A stretch of DNA of 64,000 nt from Candidatus Acidulodesulfobacterium ferriphilum (GCA_004195035.1 SGBD01000005.1:1-64000), one strand, 5' to 3'. Positions 25,578-34,013 are shown, counted from the first letter of the stretch. Program-made: numbers and translations. Notes: generated by a model not told the origin, from the sequence alone.

Positions 25578-28037
25578 TTATATATTCCCGCTTATCGGGC
25601 GGGACAAATATTGTTTAATTTTTTCGACTGCTTCCATTGCATTTTTAGCATAAATATCGGCATTTATCGATTTTGCGTAATCATCCGTTACGACAGCCCC
25701 GCCAACCATTGAAAATACCTTTAAATTATGTTTCTTCAGTTCCTTGATAACATGCTCCATTTCCGTAACGGTCGTTGTCATCAAAGCCGAAAGGCCTACG
25801 AAATCAACTTTATTTTTTATAGCTTCTTCTATTATCCTTTCGGTCTTTACATTCCTGCCAAGGTCTATAACCTCGTAGCCGTTATTTTCAAGAAGCATGG
25901 ATACTATATTTTTTCCTATATCGTGGACATCGCCCTCAACCGTAGCCATTAAAATTTTAGGCCCTGTGGAAGCGCCGCTTTTAGGCAGCTCCCGTTTAAT
26001 TCTGCTAAAGGCTATTTTCATAGCCTCTGCGCTTTCCATAACCTGAGGAAGAAAATAAATGTTTTTATCAAAAAGCCTGCCGACTTCTTCCAATGCGGGT
26101 ATTAAATATTTATTTCCGATATCTAACGGCAAATCCCCATCGCTTAGAAGTTTTTCGACATAATGAGCGATATGCTCCTTTTCTCCATGAACAACGGCAT
26201 CATACAACTGGACTCCCACTGTTTTTCCGGAAGCCAAATCAGGATTTTTCTCTCTATTGCTATTGCCGGCATAGTCCCTTGCTTCCGCCGAATACTTGTT
26301 TATATAGTTCTTAAAAAGATAGTCTTTCCCCAGGAGGGCATTTATAGCATAAAAATTTGCCATTAAATAGTTATCTTCGGGATTTATTATAGAGGCGCTT
26401 AAGCCCTCTTTAATGCACAGCGATAAAAATGACGAATTAATATATGACCTTTTTGGAAGTCCGAACGATACATTGCTGATACCTAAAACGGTAGGAAGAT
26501 TTAGTAAAGTTTTATTTTTTGAAAGCGCGTCTATTGTTACCATTGCCTTTTCCTGTCCTGCGCTTATCGGAAGGGTAAGAAAGTCAATGATAATGTCATA
26601 AGATTTTATGCCGTAATCTACAAGTCTTTGATATACTTTATATGCCGTTTCCAGCCTTTTTTCCGCAGTCTCCGGAATCCCCGCATCGTCTAAGGCTAAA
26701 ATCAAAACGCCTGCCCCGTATTTTTTAATCAAAGGCATAATCTTCGCAAGTTTCTTTTCTTCGCCGCTTATCGAATTTATAAGCGGCTTGCCGGGATACA
26801 GCATAAGAGCTTCTTCTAAAACGGCCGGATCGGAAGAATCTATAGAAACAGGTGTATGCACAACACTCGTTACGGCGATTATCCCTTTTTTCATTAAATT
26901 TATTTCATCGGTTCCGGGAACACCCACATTAAGGTCAAGCACCGTTGCGCCCGCTTCAACCTGTTTTAACGCAGTTTTCCTGATATAATTGGTTTTCCCG
27001 TTTTTAAGTTCTTCTATAAAATCTTTTTTACCGGTAGGATTTATTCTTTCGCCTATAACGATAGGCGGATGATTATAGCCGCAGGATACAAAATCGGTTC
27101 TGGATGTTAAAAATAGGCCTGATTCTTTCTTTATACCCTTTTCGGGCAGGCCGCTTTTATTTATCGTATCTATCTCGCCTTTAAGCGCACGGGTAAACAA
27201 ATCATTACTTCCGCAGCATGCAGAAATTACCCTTACGCCTATTAGCGCAAGCTCCGAAATTAATACGGTAAAATCTTCCGGTTTGCCCGGAAAAACCGTT
27301 TTTCCGTCGATTAATTTCGGTATTCCGGCATTTGGCTTAGAAATAAGCGGTATTTCAGTTACGGAGGCCATCTTTTTTAAAATCTCGTATATTCCCGCAG
27401 GGCCTACGGAACAGTTTGCGCCTATTACATCTGCTCCGAGGCTGTCTGCCGCTATGGCAAAAACCTCAGGGGTGGTTCCTAAAATCGTCCTGAAGGTGTT
27501 ATCGAATGTCATCATTGCTATAATCGGTTTATCGCATAACTCCTTAACCGCAATGATAGCGCTCCTTACCTCTTGCAAATCTATCATGGTTTCGAGTTGG
27601 AATATGTCTGCCCCTGCGTCTAACCCTGCCTTAATCTGCTCCTTGTAAATTTCGACGCTTTCTTTAAAAACCAGATCTCCTACGGGATAAATAAATTTTC
27701 CGGTAGGACCTAACGACATAGCAACAAGCGCTCTGTCACCCGCAATTTCCTTGACAGCTTTAACGGCATTAAAATTTACGGCATACAACATGTCCGACAG
27801 GCCGTATTCGGCAAGCTTTATTCTATTGCCGCCGAATGTATTGGCGACTATTATTTCGCTTCCCGCCGTAAAATAACTTTTATGAACATCTTTTATATAA
27901 TTTATTTTTTCCGAAACATTAAAACTTTCGGGAAGCAAGCCTTTGGGAAGCAGGTTTTTTAGCTGCAGAACCGTTCCCATAGCCCCATCCGAAAGCATCA
28001 ACCTTTTTTTTAATTCGCCTCTAAAATCCTTTATCAT
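25578..28037 (-). CDS. metH: Cobalamin-dependent methionine synthase, short form without activation domain
   Basis: Transfers a methyl group from methyl-THF to homocysteine through cobalamin. Domains of the 819-residue protein in order: homocysteine-binding barrel with zinc cysteines (GANCSVGP near 210 and ISACCGSND near 275), pterin-binding barrel (about 320-580), helical cap, and B12-binding domain (DVHDIGKNIV near 710, DFVGLSALMTTT). The C-terminal SAM-binding reactivation domain of the ~1200-residue E. coli enzyme is absent, so reactivation must come from elsewhere. It lies 34 bases downstream of murI on the same strand. Confidence 0.95.
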   Translation of the reverse strand: MIKDFRGELKKRLMLSDGAMGTVLQLKNLLPKGLLPESFNVSEKINYIKDVHKSYFTAGSEIIVANTFGGNRIKLAEYGLSDMLYAVNFNAVKAVKEIAGDRALVAMSLGPTGKFIYPVGDLVFKESVEIYKEQIKAGLDAGADIFQLETMIDLQEVRSAIIAVKELCDKPIIAMMTFDNTFRTILGTTPEVFAIAADSLGADVIGANCSVGPAGIYEILKKMASVTEIPLISKPNAGIPKLIDGKTVFPGKPEDFTVLISELALIGVRVISACCGSNDLFTRALKGEIDTINKSGLPEKGIKKESGLFLTSRTDFVSCGYNHPPIVIGERINPTGKKDFIEELKNGKTNYIRKTALKQVEAGATVLDLNVGVPGTDEINLMKKGIIAVTSVVHTPVSIDSSDPAVLEEALMLYPGKPLINSISGEEKKLAKIMPLIKKYGAGVLILALDDAGIPETAEKRLETAYKVYQRLVDYGIKSYDIIIDFLTLPISAGQEKAMVTIDALSKNKTLLNLPTVLGISNVSFGLPKRSYINSSFLSLCIKEGLSASIINPEDNYLMANFYAINALLGKDYLFKNYINKYSAEARDYAGNSNREKNPDLASGKTVGVQLYDAVVHGEKEHIAHYVEKLLSDGDLPLDIGNKYLIPALEEVGRLFDKNIYFLPQVMESAEAMKIAFSRIKRELPKSGASTGPKILMATVEGDVHDIGKNIVSMLLENNGYEVIDLGRNVKTERIIEEAIKNKVDFVGLSALMTTTVTEMEHVIKELKKHNLKVFSMVGGAVVTDDYAKSINADIYAKNAMEAVEKIKQYLSRPISGNI

Positions 28038-28071
28038 AAAATGAATCTCAAATTTATTTTATTTTTATATA

Positions 28072-28917
28072 TTATAAAAATTGGTTAACTATACTGACAT
28101 TTTCTATCTTCCTGCCTAGAAATTTTTCGCCTAATTCCTTAAACTTTTCAAGGTCGTCGCTGACAAAAAACAATTCGCTGCCATTTTTTGCCTCATCTTT
28201 TAACATATCGTTTTCTTTCAAAAAATATTTAACTATTTTTGCGGTTTCGATTCCAGAATCTATTATTTGTATATCCCGGCCTATAACCTCTAATATTAAA
28301 TCTTTAAGAATCGGGTAATGGGTACAGCCGAAGACAAGACAGGAAAGGTTTTCGTCAATTACTGGATTTAAATAGTAATTTATTACTTTTTTTGTTATCT
28401 CTTCATTTAAAAAACCCTCTTCGACAAGGGGGACAAAGAGAGGGCAGGCTTTTTCTATAACCTTAAAATTACTTTTAAACTTATATTCGCCGCTCCTTTT
28501 TAAAGCGTTAATTTCTTCGTATATAACCCTTGAATATGCCCTGCTTTTAATTGTGGCAGATGTCCCTATTACAGCGATATTTCCTCCTGAAGAAACCTCT
28601 ACCGCTTTTTTAGCTCCAGGCTCTATAACGCCGAATATGGGAATAGTTTCTCCTTTTCGCAAATCGTCTAACGCCAGGCTTGAAGATGTGTTGCAGGCTG
28701 CCACGACGATTTTAACCCCCTTGCTTATTAAGAATTTTGAAATTTCCGTCGAATATCTGAGAACCGTTTCTTTTGATTTATTACCGTAAGGAACCCTTGC
28801 CGTATCCCCAAAATATATTAAATCTTCGTCAGGCAAAATCTTTCTTACCTCTTTAAAAACCGTTAAACCGCCGAGTCCCGAATCAAATATACCTATAGGT
28901 GAATTATTGTATTTCAT
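28072..28917 (-). CDS. murI: Glutamate racemase
   Basis: Makes D-glutamate for peptidoglycan. The 281 residues carry the N-terminal IGIFDSGLGGLTVFKE and both catalytic cysteines, in VVAACNTSSS (near 76) and LVFGCTHYPIL (near 195). It lies between the MurT-like and GatD-like genes, whose usual substrate contains D-Glu, and just upstream of metH. Confidence 0.95.
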   Translation of the reverse strand: MKYNNSPIGIFDSGLGGLTVFKEVRKILPDEDLIYFGDTARVPYGNKSKETVLRYSTEISKFLISKGVKIVVAACNTSSSLALDDLRKGETIPIFGVIEPGAKKAVEVSSGGNIAVIGTSATIKSRAYSRVIYEEINALKRSGEYKFKSNFKVIEKACPLFVPLVEEGFLNEEITKKVINYYLNPVIDENLSCLVFGCTHYPILKDLILEVIGRDIQIIDSGIETAKIVKYFLKENDMLKDEAKNGSELFFVSDDLEKFKELGEKFLGRKIENVSIVNQFL

Positions 28918-29063
28918 ATAATAAAATAATTGAAATAGTTCAGATAAATGTAGTAAAATATCAAAGGCATATATACGCGCTTTAGCTATTATAAAATAAA
29001 GAAACCTATTATATCAAATAAAAAACGATATAAATTTAAATAAAATTAAATCAAATCAAGAAA

Positions 29064-29471
29064 ATGAAAGATAAATACTTAAAAAAAAGATTCGATGTTC
29101 TGACCGAAGATAATATTGATTTGGATATTTTAGAAACTATGGACTTTGAATACCCCGCAAGCGATACCTCGGTAACCGTAAGAACCAAAGAATTTACCTC
29201 GGTTTGTCCGTGGACCGGACTTCCCGATACTGCCGAACTCTTAATTACATATATCCCTTTTAAAAAATTAGTCGAGATGAAATCCCTAAAATACTACCTT
29301 TTATCCTTCAGAAATGTCGGAATACTGCAAGAACACGCAGTAAACAGAATTATAAACGATTTAAGTAAATTGCTTAAACCTAAGTCTATGGAGGTCGAAG
29401 CAAGATTCGAGTCCAGGGGCGGACTTGATACCGTCGTTAAGACCGCATATAAAAGCAAAAGAAAACAATAG
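29064..29471 (+). CDS. queF: NADPH-dependent 7-cyano-7-deazaguanine reductase (preQ0 reductase)
   Basis: Reduces preQ0 to preQ1 in queuosine synthesis. The 135-residue short (unimodular) form has the catalytic Cys in TSVCPWTGLPD and the family motif EMKSLKYYLLSFRN (E-(S/L)-K-S-h-K-(Y/F/W) type), followed by EHAVNRI. It is transcribed divergently from murI and converges on the GatD-like gene with 37 bases between. No other queuosine genes are in the window. Confidence 0.95.
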   Translation: MKDKYLKKRFDVLTEDNIDLDILETMDFEYPASDTSVTVRTKEFTSVCPWTGLPDTAELLITYIPFKKLVEMKSLKYYLLSFRNVGILQEHAVNRIINDLSKLLKPKSMEVEARFESRGGLDTVVKTAYKSKRKQ

Positions 29472-29508
29472 AACGATAAATTTACAATTTATATATGGGC
29501 ATATTACA

Positions 29509-30270
29509 TTACATAGATATAAAACCACTCAACTCTTTAATATCTTTTCTTGCATTTATTTCAAAACTGTTATCGATTTTAATGCGGTTTATTGATGTGA
29601 CCTCGTCAAGCGAAATGTTGTATCTGTTTTTTAGCGCAATATCTATTAAATAGTCGCAAAAAACAAAATTTTTAGGTAAAAAACTTCCATGTAAATATGT
29701 GCCGAAAAAGTTATCGGTTCTTGCCCCTTCCGTTTTATCTTCCCCGTTATTACCGAATCCGCGCAAAACAGTTCCGAAAGGTTTTTGGGTTTCTTCTAAA
29801 TATGTCCTGCCGCCATGATTTTCGAAACCGACCGCAACCGTATCGTTAAATTTTATCGCGATATTCCCTGTCAGCCTTGGGCTTTTAGCCTCCGTATAAC
29901 CTTTAAACAGGGAAATACCTTCGATAATTTTACCGGCAGAGGACTTATAATAATCGCACAAAAGCTGGTAACTGCCGCAAACGGCAAGCATTATTATATG
30001 CCTGTCCAATGCTTCTTTTAATATATTTTTTTTATTTTTTATAAAATCGTCGTAAATCAAAGCCTGCTCCGCATCCTGTCCGCCGCCCATAAAAATAATA
30101 TCCATATTATCTGCCCTTAAAACCTTTTCTAATGAAATATTTTCGATTTTCAGGCTGATTCCGTACATGGACGCCCTGTATCTAAAATAAAGAACATTCC
30201 CCCTGTCCCCGTATATGTTCATAATTTCGGGATATAAATCTATTGCCGTTAATTCAAAAGCCTTTTTCAT
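29509..30270 (-). CDS. gatD: GatD-like class I glutamine amidotransferase (MurT partner)
   Basis: A 253-residue CobB/CobQ-type amidotransferase. The N-terminal DLYPEIMNIYGDRGNVLYF is typical of GatD. The nucleophile is in MLAVCGSYQLL (near 97) and the catalytic His in GTYLHGSFLPKN (near 205). GatD provides ammonia from glutamine to MurT for D-Glu amidation of lipid II. It is not adjacent to murT here: queF lies opposite, and murI and metH lie between. A cobyric-acid-synthase-like role is less likely because the ATP-binding half is absent. Confidence 0.85.
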   Translation of the reverse strand: MKKAFELTAIDLYPEIMNIYGDRGNVLYFRYRASMYGISLKIENISLEKVLRADNMDIIFMGGGQDAEQALIYDDFIKNKKNILKEALDRHIIMLAVCGSYQLLCDYYKSSAGKIIEGISLFKGYTEAKSPRLTGNIAIKFNDTVAVGFENHGGRTYLEETQKPFGTVLRGFGNNGEDKTEGARTDNFFGTYLHGSFLPKNFVFCDYLIDIALKNRYNISLDEVTSINRIKIDNSFEINARKDIKELSGFISM

Positions 30271-30361
30271 AATTTTAAATAAAGTTTAAAATAAAGTTCG
30301 GCAATTTAACGATTTAACATATTTATAAATATTTATAAATATGTTATCATAATAAAAAGTT

Positions 30362-31594
30362 ATGCCTATATTAGATTTGATTTCCAAAAAGCTCGAAGAA
30401 AACAGAAAGCTCGGACTTTATAGAAAAATACCAGAGTTCGATTTCATCGGCAAAGGCGCCAAACCTTGTTTCTATTTTAATAAAAATTCAAGCCCGGCCG
30501 GGGACATTAACCCCCAATTAGATTATAACACAGGGTTTGTTAATCTTGCAACAAATGACTACCTCGGGCTTTCTTCGAGCGAAAGAATAAAGAACTCGGC
30601 TAAAAAAGCTATCGATATCTACGGAACTTCAAGTTCTTCTTCTTTCCTGATATATGGCCATACCCTGCCCCATAGAAATCTTGAGGATTTGCTGTGCGAA
30701 TTTAAAGGCGGCTATGAAAGATGCATGCTATATCCATCGGGCTATCAGGCTAATATCGGCACTATAAAGGCACTGTCAAATATAGCCCCTCTCAAAACCT
30801 TTATAGCTTTCGATGAGTTATCCCATGCATCGATAGTCGATGGAGTTTTAGGCGCCAAGGTTAAATTTAAAAGCTTTAAACATAATGATTTATGCCATTT
30901 AAATAATATATTAGAGAGCCAAAAGGATAAAGAAATAAAACTTATTATAACCGAGGGGGTCTTCAGCATGGACGGAGATACCCCCGATTTACAGGGCATC
31001 TTAAACATCGCAAAAAAATATGATGCCGTAAGCGTTATAGACGATGCGCACGCAACCGGAACCATAGGAAATAAAGGCGGCGGCAGCGTCGATTTTCACG
31101 GGATAAAACCGGACATAATCGTAGGAACGCTTGGTAAGGCATTAGTGTCTAACGGAGCTTTCGTCCTTTCTAACCGTTTGATTATCGAATACTTAATTAA
31201 TTTTAGCAGATCTTTTATATTTTCGACGGGCATACCCCCGTCATCTGCCGCGACAAGCCTCGAAGCGCTAAATATTATAAAAGAAAATCCAGAAATAGTT
31301 AAAACTCTGCAAAACTATTCGGAATTCGCGAGGAATTTTTTAAAAAACTCGGGATTAAATATATTGAATTCTACTACTCATATAATTCCCGTTCTGATCG
31401 GGAACGAAGAAAATGCCGTTAAAATAGAAAAAAAACTTTTGAAAGATGGAATCTATCTCAAAGCCGTAAGATACCCCACGGTTGCGAAGGGGAGCGCAAG
31501 ATTAAGACTGGGTATAAACGCGGCCATTGATTTTGCAAATCTTAAAAATGCATTAAAAAATCTCGTAAAAGTTGCGGAACAAACATGGGAATAA
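30362..31594 (+). CDS. bioF: 8-amino-7-oxononanoate synthase
   Basis: PLP enzyme joining pimeloyl thioester and alanine in biotin synthesis. The 410 residues include DDAHATGTIGNKG and the PLP lysine in VGTLGKALVSNGAF (near 260). Related alpha-oxoamine synthases (Kbl, HemA) are the alternatives, but the overlapping bioC gene settles the role. Its end overlaps the bioC start by 10 bases. Confidence 0.93.
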   Translation: MPILDLISKKLEENRKLGLYRKIPEFDFIGKGAKPCFYFNKNSSPAGDINPQLDYNTGFVNLATNDYLGLSSSERIKNSAKKAIDIYGTSSSSSFLIYGHTLPHRNLEDLLCEFKGGYERCMLYPSGYQANIGTIKALSNIAPLKTFIAFDELSHASIVDGVLGAKVKFKSFKHNDLCHLNNILESQKDKEIKLIITEGVFSMDGDTPDLQGILNIAKKYDAVSVIDDAHATGTIGNKGGGSVDFHGIKPDIIVGTLGKALVSNGAFVLSNRLIIEYLINFSRSFIFSTGIPPSSAATSLEALNIIKENPEIVKTLQNYSEFARNFLKNSGLNILNSTTHIIPVLIGNEENAVKIEKKLLKDGIYLKAVRYPTVAKGSARLRLGINAAIDFANLKNALKNLVKVAEQTWE

Positions 31595-32475
31595 TCACAA
31601 ATAAAGTAAACGCACACAAAATAAATAAAAAGAAAGTAAAAAGAAATTTCTCAAATGCCGCAAATTACGACAGTTTTACCTCTTATCATAATTTAACCCT
31701 TAAAATGATATCCCAAACGGTAAAAAATTATTTAAATAATAATGTATCTAAATCGCCAAAACACATATTAGATATAGGATGCGGGACGGGGCAGGGATAT
31801 TTTATCATTAATGAAGCTATTCCAAGCTATAAATTTAATTATCTTGGACTTGATTTTGCAATCGGACTCTTAGGCGGGGCAAAACAGAAATTTTCAATTT
31901 CGGATAATATGAATAATGCCTTGCTAATTTGCGCCGACGCCGAATCATTGCCGCTAAAAGATAAAAAATTCGACATAATATTTTCTAATATGGCGCTTCA
32001 CTGGTTAAATAATACCCTGCATTTCTTGAAAAAGGTTAAATCCGCATTAAAGGATGAGGGTATCGTTATATTGTCATTTTTAAGCTTCGGAACGCTAAGG
32101 GAGTTGTCCGAATGCCTTAAAGATGCCTTAATTGAACGACAGGGAACGACGGGGAACAAACCCTGCAATTTTAAAACCTTCGATTTTAAACTTCATAAAT
32201 TTCCATGTCTAACTCATACGGAAAAAGAAATAAATAAATCCGGTTTAAAAATAATAGACTCCAAAGTATTTGAATATGTCGAAACCGCGGATTCTTCTCT
32301 GATATTACTAAAAAGAATGAACATGCTCGGAGCCAAAAATGCCATTGACGCCGGAAAAATGCCGCATGGCTTATTGAAGCGGATTTTAAATATCTACGAT
32401 AAATACTACCTTAATTGTGACGATAAAGTTTATGCTACTTATAAAATTGCTTATTTGGTGCTAAAAAAAAACTAA
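31585..32475 (+). CDS. bioC: Malonyl-[ACP] O-methyltransferase
   Basis: SAM-dependent methyltransferase that starts pimeloyl synthesis by masking malonyl-ACP. The 296-residue protein has the SAM motif ILDIGCGTGQGYF near residue 57 and the family motif FDIIFSNMALHWLNN near 130. It is translationally coupled to bioF and followed by a strong terminator, so bioFC is a two-gene operon. BioB is 6 kb downstream; bioA, bioD and bioH are not in the window. Confidence 0.92.
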   Translation: MGIITNKVNAHKINKKKVKRNFSNAANYDSFTSYHNLTLKMISQTVKNYLNNNVSKSPKHILDIGCGTGQGYFIINEAIPSYKFNYLGLDFAIGLLGGAKQKFSISDNMNNALLICADAESLPLKDKKFDIIFSNMALHWLNNTLHFLKKVKSALKDEGIVILSFLSFGTLRELSECLKDALIERQGTTGNKPCNFKTFDFKLHKFPCLTHTEKEINKSGLKIIDSKVFEYVETADSSLILLKRMNMLGAKNAIDAGKMPHGLLKRILNIYDKYYLNCDDKVYATYKIAYLVLKKN

Positions 32476-32484
32476 TGAAAAATA

Positions 32485-32518
32485 AAAAGCCCTAACTATT
32501 AAATATTTAGGGCTTTTT
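32485..32518 (+). terminator. Rho-independent terminator after bioC
   Basis: AAAAAGCCCTAA (32485-32496) pairs exactly with TTAGGGCTTTTT (32507-32518) around a 10-base loop, with a T-rich end. It follows the bioC stop by about 10 bases. The A/T-rich arms make it usable in both directions, though pal (minus strand) ends about 50 bases further on. Confidence 0.9.
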
Positions 32519-32569
32519 ATTTTATAATTTATCCAGCGTATTAGAATATGCGGAATATAACACAAAACT

Positions 32570-33130
32570 TTACTTTGAAACGGCTACAAAATGATCCCTT
32601 CTATTAATGGCATAGCATACCCTAGTATGCGCCCTGCATAACGGTCTTTCTTTACCGTAGCTTATGGTCTTAAGCCTGTCTGCGGCTACGCCGAGATCCT
32701 CAAGATATGCCTTTGCGGCATTTGCCCTTCTCCAGCCGAGCGCGAGGTTATAGGCCTCAGAACCTCTTCTATCGCAATTGCCCTGTATTTGAATAACTTC
32801 ACCTGGGTTATACTTAAGATAGATTGCGTCTTTTTTAAGCACCATCTTGGCAAGCGGAGTGAGAATAGATTTATCGAAGGCAAAATGAATATTGTTTGAG
32901 TTTGCCTGAATATTGTAGGTTGCAAGCCATGGATACTCTTTGGCGTATGACGGAACTTGCTGGGCCGCTTTAGGCGTAACTTTGGGCGCAACGGCAACGG
33001 CAGGTTTTTGTGCCGGGGGCAAAGCGCTTGAAGTAGTTTTGGTTACCTTAGGGGCACAACCCGAAAGAACGGCAGAAACGCCAAAAACTAAACCAAGAAT
33101 TGATAAACCAATCTTTGTTTTTTTGTTCAT
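32570..33130 (-). CDS. pal: Peptidoglycan-associated lipoprotein (Pal/OmpA C-terminal domain)
   Basis: An outer-membrane lipoprotein that binds peptidoglycan (186 residues). A signal peptide ends in the lipobox LSGC (Cys near 25). A Pro/Ala/Lys-rich linker follows, then the OmpA domain with IQGNCDRRGSEAYNLALGWRRANAAKAYL and the end motif GKERPLC. An AAAGGAGA ribosome binding site lies just upstream. No tolB or tolQRA genes are present, so it could also be a stand-alone OmpA-family lipoprotein. Confidence 0.9.
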   Translation of the reverse strand: MNKKTKIGLSILGLVFGVSAVLSGCAPKVTKTTSSALPPAQKPAVAVAPKVTPKAAQQVPSYAKEYPWLATYNIQANSNNIHFAFDKSILTPLAKMVLKKDAIYLKYNPGEVIQIQGNCDRRGSEAYNLALGWRRANAAKAYLEDLGVAADRLKTISYGKERPLCRAHTRVCYAINRRDHFVAVSK

Positions 33131-33448
33131 TGTAAATTTTCTCCTTTAAAAATTAATTTTAAATTTTAAAAACTTTTAGACCCTAAAACTTTTGGGCCCT
33201 AAAAACTAATTGAATTAAATTGGATTGAAGGCAATTATTAACAAAATCAAAAATTAAACGCACCACTCTCCTTGATAAATTAAGGTTGAATAAAATATCC
33301 CATCAATTTCACATATATCATACTTATATCATTATTTAAAAAAAAATCAATACCTTTTTTTAAACCTTCTGATAAATTTTATAAAATTGAAAAATTTTAA
33401 TCCTGTGATAGACTTTATAATGAACAAAAAAATAAGGAGGTGAAATTT
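33131..33448. other. Divergent intergenic region between pal and the selenopeptide ORF
   Basis: About 318 AT-rich bases. On the pal side lies a 16-bp tandem duplication, AAAACTTTTAGACCCT then AAAACTTTTGGGCCCT (33169-33200), in the presumed pal 5' leader. On the other side a consensus -10 box TATAAT (33416-33421, plus strand) lies 27 bases before the ATG of the small ORF, without a clear -35 box. AAGGAGG (33434-33440) is the ribosome binding site. I see no other gene in it. Confidence 0.6.
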
Positions 33449-33568
33449 ATGAAAAAGGTTTACGAAGCCCCGCTATTTCAGGAAATCCCCGCCGAAGAAT
33501 TTTACAGTTTAATCATGGAAGGCTACGGGATTAAGGATTCGTGCTATTCCTGAAAGTCCTGCAAATAA
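33449..33568 (+). CDS. Candidate selenopeptide, 39 residues with C-x2-U-x2-C tail (UGA read as Sec)
   Basis: The ORF opens at ATG 33449 after an AAGGAGG ribosome binding site with 8-base spacing. Codons 1-34 begin MKKVYEAPLFQEIPAEE and end GYGIKDSCYS. Codon 35 is TGA (33551-33553), and four more codons (KSCK) precede a TAA. If TGA is Sec, the tail is C32-x2-U35-x2-C38. A SECIS-like hairpin follows at the right distance, and SelA and SelD are in this window. The 'MKK-Y-x-P' start with an acidic middle and Cys-rich end resembles many ribosomal peptide (RiPP) precursors. There is no signal peptide and no neighbour on the same strand; no modifying enzyme is beside it. If TGA is a true stop, the product is a 34-residue peptide. 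I know no named family. Confidence 0.65.
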
Positions 33569-33589
33569 GCGCAGTTGGCGCTACTTTGC
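33561..33589 (+). promoter_or_regulatory. SECIS-like two-tier hairpin after the in-frame UGA
   Basis: GCAAA (33561-33565) pairs with TTTGC (33585-33589). After a 2x2 internal loop, AGCGC (33568-33572) pairs with GCGCT (33578-33582), leaving the loop AGTTG. The loop starts 19 nt after the UGA and has G as its second base, matching the bacterial SECIS rule as I remember it and resembling the selD element (17 nt). The stop codon TAA spans the internal loop. Confidence 0.65.
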
Positions 33590-33629
33590 TCACCTGCCTT
33601 CTTTATCAAGTTAAGAAAGGCAGGTGAGC
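33588..33629 (+). terminator. Long hairpin after the selenopeptide ORF, probable terminator
   Basis: GCTCACCTGCCTT (33588-33600) pairs perfectly with AAGGCAGGTGAGC (33617-33629), and CTT/AAG extends it past a single bulged A. On the plus strand it is followed by TTATTT, a weak U-tail; the minus strand has none. It ends against the stop codon of the VOC gene, and its first two bases are shared with the lower stem of the SECIS-like hairpin. Confidence 0.7.
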
Positions 33630-34013
33630 TTATTTCAAATACTCTATAAGCTCTACCATAATCCCGTTTGGATCATTCAGAAAAGCAATTTTCATGCTCT
33701 TATCCATCGAATAAAAAGGGTCTCTCGAAAAAACCGCACCGTCTTTTTTCATTTTGTAGGCATCACCGTCAATGTCATCCGTTTGAAATGCAAAATGGGC
33801 AAAGGAATTTTCGCACGGGTTAATTTGCTTTGGATTATCTTCGGCTATAAGTTCAATTTCGAAGCCTGTTTTTATATCTTTTAAGAAGACTAAGGTAGTT
33901 TTATGAGCCTCTATATATCTTTTTTCCCTTACGGCAAAGCCAAAAAATTTAGCGTAAAAATCGATAGACTTGCTTAAATCGTTTGTTCTTATTGCAGAAT
34001 GTATAAATTTCAT
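33630..34013 (-). CDS. VOC/glyoxalase-fold protein (lactoylglutathione-lyase-like)
   Basis: A protein of about 127 residues in the vicinal oxygen chelate superfamily. It begins MKFIHSAIRTNDLSKSIDFY with a metal-ligand His near residue 5. Further candidate ligands are in GFEIELIAED, FAHFAFQTDD and the C-terminal MVELIEY, the glyoxalase I pattern. I chose ATG 34011-34013; an upstream ATG (34059-34061) would add 16 residues overlapping the neighbouring gene and not matching the fold. Glyoxalase I is possible, but other VOC activities cannot be excluded. Confidence 0.85.
   Translation of the reverse strand: MKFIHSAIRTNDLSKSIDFYAKFFGFAVREKRYIEAHKTTLVFLKDIKTGFEIELIAEDNPKQINPCENSFAHFAFQTDDIDGDAYKMKKDGAVFSRDPFYSMDKSMKIAFLNDPNGIMVELIEYLK

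Noticed and set aside
32686-32997. A 103-codon frame on the same strand inside pal
   Set aside because: It is an out-of-frame shadow of the pal coding sequence; pal itself has an intact signal peptide and OmpA domain.
33551-33553. Reading the UGA of the small ORF as an ordinary stop
   Set aside because: Not excluded, but the spacing, the two-tier hairpin and the Sec machinery in the same window make recoding the better explanation. The 34-residue version remains the fallback.
33588-33629. The long hairpin considered as part of the SECIS element
   Set aside because: Its loop lies about 50 nt or more from the UGA, outside the usual bacterial range; the smaller hairpin at 33561-33589 fits instead.
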